From J088 sp003695505 [NCBI: Candidatus Dadabacteria bacterium] (GTDB lineage: Bacteria > J088), in the NCBI GenBank assembly GCA_003695505.1, contig RFIY01000041.1:1-8097 (forward strand): a DNA stretch of 8,097 nt, written 5' to 3'. Numbering within the stretch: position 1 is the stretch's first letter; every line of letters starts with the position of its first letter. Under the pieces are notes generated by a model, which saw only the letters and a list, made by a program, of their open reading frames with translations, was not told the origin of the DNA and did not search any database. Shown here piece by piece: positions 6,442 through 8,097 of this stretch. The translations under genes and the position numbers were made by a program.

Positions 6442-6565
6442 ATGGAACGGTGACAGGATTGCCTGCAGCTTCACGATAGCGCGGGTATAGCGTCGCGACT
6501 TGAACCCGGCGGTACCATGTCATATGTAACAAGCCGAGGATTGAGTCATCCGCGGTGGAGGTGGG
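6442..6565 (+). other. Intergenic gap between ligase operon and lipoprotein gene
   Basis: This 124 bp stretch separates the operon from the two exported-protein genes. A small imperfect hairpin occurs near 6450-6474 (CAGG/CCTG core), but it lacks a T-tract and is not called as a terminator. A possible promoter is listed separately. Nothing else is visible. Confidence 0.4.
6500..6528 (+). promoter_or_regulatory. Possible weak promoter for the lipoprotein gene
   Basis: TTGAAC (6500-6505) and TATGTA (6523-6528) are spaced by 17 bp, about 40 bp before the ATG at 6566. The -35 matches the consensus at four positions and the -10 at three, so the call is tentative. It would make the lipoprotein and esterase genes a unit separate from the upstream operon. 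Confidence 0.3.
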
Positions 6566-7231
6566 ATGGACTTCACGCATCGTCCGAATCGTGTGGCTCG
6601 GCGCCAGTCCAGGCAGTACATTTTCTGGATTCTGCCGCTCGTTCTGCTGCTTCCAGGGTGCGGGTGGCTGGACTGGCTCGATCTGTCCGGACAGCGAGAG
6701 CCGCAGAAACCGGAGCTGGTCTCCTGGATCGATCAGCCCTACGATTCGATCACTCGGCGACCTTACGCCTATTTCGCCGTAGGTTGTTCTCCGGATCCTT
6801 GCACGGTGGAGTGCCGTATCGATGGTGGCGAATGGAAATTCTGCGGCGTTGGCAAGTTCTTCGGCCATCTCGAGGAAGGGGAACACACGTTCCAGGTGCG
6901 TGCCCGCGATGATCTGACCGGTGAGCTTGAACGGCGGACGCATTCCGTTCGGTGGACGGTTGACCGGACGCCGCCTGAGACGACGATCGATGCGGCGTAT
7001 GGTGACCTGAACGATCCGCAGTCCGCCGCATTCGAATTCGATTGCAACGAAGAATATTGCTCGTATGAATGCAGCGTGGATGACGAACCGTGGCGTTGGT
7101 GTGAAAGTCCACACACCGTGACCGGTCTGGAGCCGGGCCGGCACCTTTTCGAGGTTCGGGCGATTGATCAGGCCGGTAATGTCGATCCAGAACCGGCGAG
7201 TCAGGAGTGGAGCGTCCCGCTCAGCCCGTGA
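6566..7231 (+). CDS. Exported lipoprotein with two cysteine-patterned Ig-like repeats
   Basis: The 221-residue protein begins with a basic n-region, a hydrophobic segment (about 18-30) and a lipobox-like LLPGC ending at Cys32, so it is predicted to be lipidated and exported. Two homologous repeats follow. The first has Cys74, Cys79, Cys83 and Cys93, then HLEEGEHTFQVRARD and WTVDRTPPETTI. The second has Cys160, Cys165, Cys169 and Cys179, then GLEPGRHLFEVRAIDQAGNVDPEP. The cysteine spacing (C-x4-C-x3-C-x9-C) is identical in both copies. The pattern of CSxDGGxWxxC, then GxHTFxVRAxDxAGN, then WTVDxTPP is a common bacterial surface-protein beta-sandwich repeat, usually seen in long tandem arrays. 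Here only two copies are present. GGAGGT at 6557-6562 is the ribosome binding site, slightly close to the ATG. The esterase gene follows after 44 bp. A binding or structural role is likely; the ligand is unknown. Confidence 0.8.
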   Translation: MDFTHRPNRVARRQSRQYIFWILPLVLLLPGCGWLDWLDLSGQREPQKPELVSWIDQPYDSITRRPYAYFAVGCSPDPCTVECRIDGGEWKFCGVGKFFGHLEEGEHTFQVRARDDLTGELERRTHSVRWTVDRTPPETTIDAAYGDLNDPQSAAFEFDCNEEYCSYECSVDDEPWRWCESPHTVTGLEPGRHLFEVRAIDQAGNVDPEPASQEWSVPLSP

Positions 7232-7275
7232 TGACGTGACTGCAGGCATTGGCGCTTGCTGATAGCGTATTGGGC

Positions 7276-8097
7276 ATGGACATCGGGTCGGTCGGTACAT
7301 TTTTGCTGCAGGTAATGCTCTGCGCCACGCTGTTGATGCCGTCGTTGGGCTGCAGCGACAAAGGCGCCGAGCCGGTGATGACGGAAGTCGACTGCGAACA
7401 GGCGGCCGCCGATGCGACGTTGGATATTGTCGGGCTGCGTGATCGTGGTGCCTGCGCGTGGCTCGGGCTGCGGTATGCCGAACCGATCACGCCTTCGGGG
7501 CGATTCTTGCCGCCGGAACTGCGGCCGCTTGGCTCCGGTTCGATCACGGCCACCGATTTCGGCGCCGATTGTCTGCAGTCGAACAACCCGATGAGCGAGC
7601 AACCGCAAAGCGAGGATTGCCTGTTTCTAAATATCTGGGCGCCAGGCGAGTCGTCGGATGGGACGCTGCAGCGCCAGTTGCCGGTGATGGTATGGATCCA
7701 CGGCGGCGGGTTCACGCAGGGCGCTGGAAACTGGTCGCTGTACAATGGCGCCGCGTTTGCCCGGCAGGGCGTCGTGCTGGTGGCGATCAATTACCGGCTC
7801 GGCGCGCTCGGTTTTGCGGCGCCGGATGGCGTGACGCACGACAACGGCACGGAACTGGCCGGGAATCTCGGTGTGCGCGACACGTTGACCGCCCTGGAAT
7901 GGGTGCAGCAGCACATCGCCCGCTTCGGTGGCGATCCGGATCGCGTCACCGTGTTCGGAGAATCCGCGGGCGCGTGGATGACCTGTGCGCTGCTTGCTGC
8001 GGGTGCCGGCGATGATGGGTTGTTGCACCGCGCGATCATGGAATCGGGCGGTTGCTACATCGCGAGTCGCGAGCGGGCTGCCGAATTCGGCCAGAAG
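7276..8097 (+). CDS. Type-B carboxylesterase/lipase, N-terminal 274 residues (gene cut by window end)
   Basis: The open frame from 7276 runs without a stop to the last base and encodes the N-terminal part of an alpha/beta-hydrolase of the carboxylesterase type-B family, which normally has about 500 residues. The protein hydrolyses carboxylic esters, probably outside the cytoplasm. Both family signatures are present: EDCLFLNIWAP (113-123) and FGGDPDRVTVFGESAG (217-232), with the nucleophile Ser230. The oxyanion loop HGGGF is at 142-146. Cys99 and Cys115 match the conserved first disulfide of the family. The acid and histidine of the triad would lie beyond the edge. The N-terminus has a hydrophobic segment (8-25) and a possible but imperfect lipobox SLGC at Cys26, with no positive charge before it. 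No clear ribosome binding site precedes the ATG; TTG at 7270 or 7249, or ATG at 7315, are alternatives. The first residues are therefore uncertain, while the family is not. Confidence 0.88.
   Translation, partial: MDIGSVGTFLLQVMLCATLLMPSLGCSDKGAEPVMTEVDCEQAAADATLDIVGLRDRGACAWLGLRYAEPITPSGRFLPPELRPLGSGSITATDFGADCLQSNNPMSEQPQSEDCLFLNIWAPGESSDGTLQRQLPVMVWIHGGGFTQGAGNWSLYNGAAFARQGVVLVAINYRLGALGFAAPDGVTHDNGTELAGNLGVRDTLTALEWVQQHIARFGGDPDRVTVFGESAGAWMTCALLAAGAGDDGLLHRAIMESGGCYIASRERAAEFGQK

Noticed and set aside
6450-6474. Possible terminator hairpin after the ligase
   Set aside because: It has a 4 bp core stem with bulges and no T-run on the 3' side.
6476-6492. Direct repeat of ATAGCG (6476-6481 and 6487-6492), seen again near 7262
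   Set aside because: It is too short, is not placed relative to any promoter, and has no regular spacing.

Overview
The window reads as chromosomal DNA of a high-GC proteobacterium. The likeliest guess is an environmental gammaproteobacterium: codon third positions are mostly G or C, Shine-Dalgarno sites are good, there are lipoprotein-type signal sequences, and the ligase resembles the AlkK/DmdB class. No RNA gene, insertion sequence, CRISPR array, phage gene or integration scar is visible. Eight protein genes fill nearly all of the window.

Region 1 (about 52-6441) is a TetR-family repressor gene on the minus strand, divergent from a compact five-gene plus-strand operon. The operon encodes an HpnA-like NAD(P)-dependent short-chain dehydrogenase/epimerase, an unrecognised polytopic membrane protein, an Old Yellow Enzyme family flavin oxidoreductase, a small SRPBCC/START-like protein, and an AMP-forming acyl-CoA ligase of the AlkK/DmdB type. 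Genes 2-4 of the operon overlap by ATGA junctions, gene 1 is 22 bp from gene 2, and only the ligase sits after a 66 bp gap. The promoter just upstream of the operon lies inside two adjacent 17-bp inverted repeats, one over the -35 and one over the -10. These are good candidates for the repressor's operators.

Taken together, the enzymes suggest redox processing of a hydrophobic unsaturated or carbonyl-bearing acid (dehydrogenase plus ene-reductase), with a lipid-binding-type helper protein, a membrane component and final activation to a CoA thioester. The substrate cannot be read from the sequence. The operon layout is inferred from spacing, and the pathway is a hypothesis.

Region 2 (about 6442-8097) holds two plus-strand genes for exported proteins: a small lipoprotein with two tandem cysteine-patterned Ig-like repeats, and the first 274 codons of a type-B carboxylesterase that runs off the right edge. 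They may form a separate unit and have no clear link to the first operon. The left edge (1-51) carries no recognisable gene.

I found no clearly unprecedented system. The most interesting items are the operator architecture, the unrecognised membrane protein embedded in the operon, the PRELI-like look of the SRPBCC protein, and the lipoprotein with two identically spaced four-cysteine repeats.
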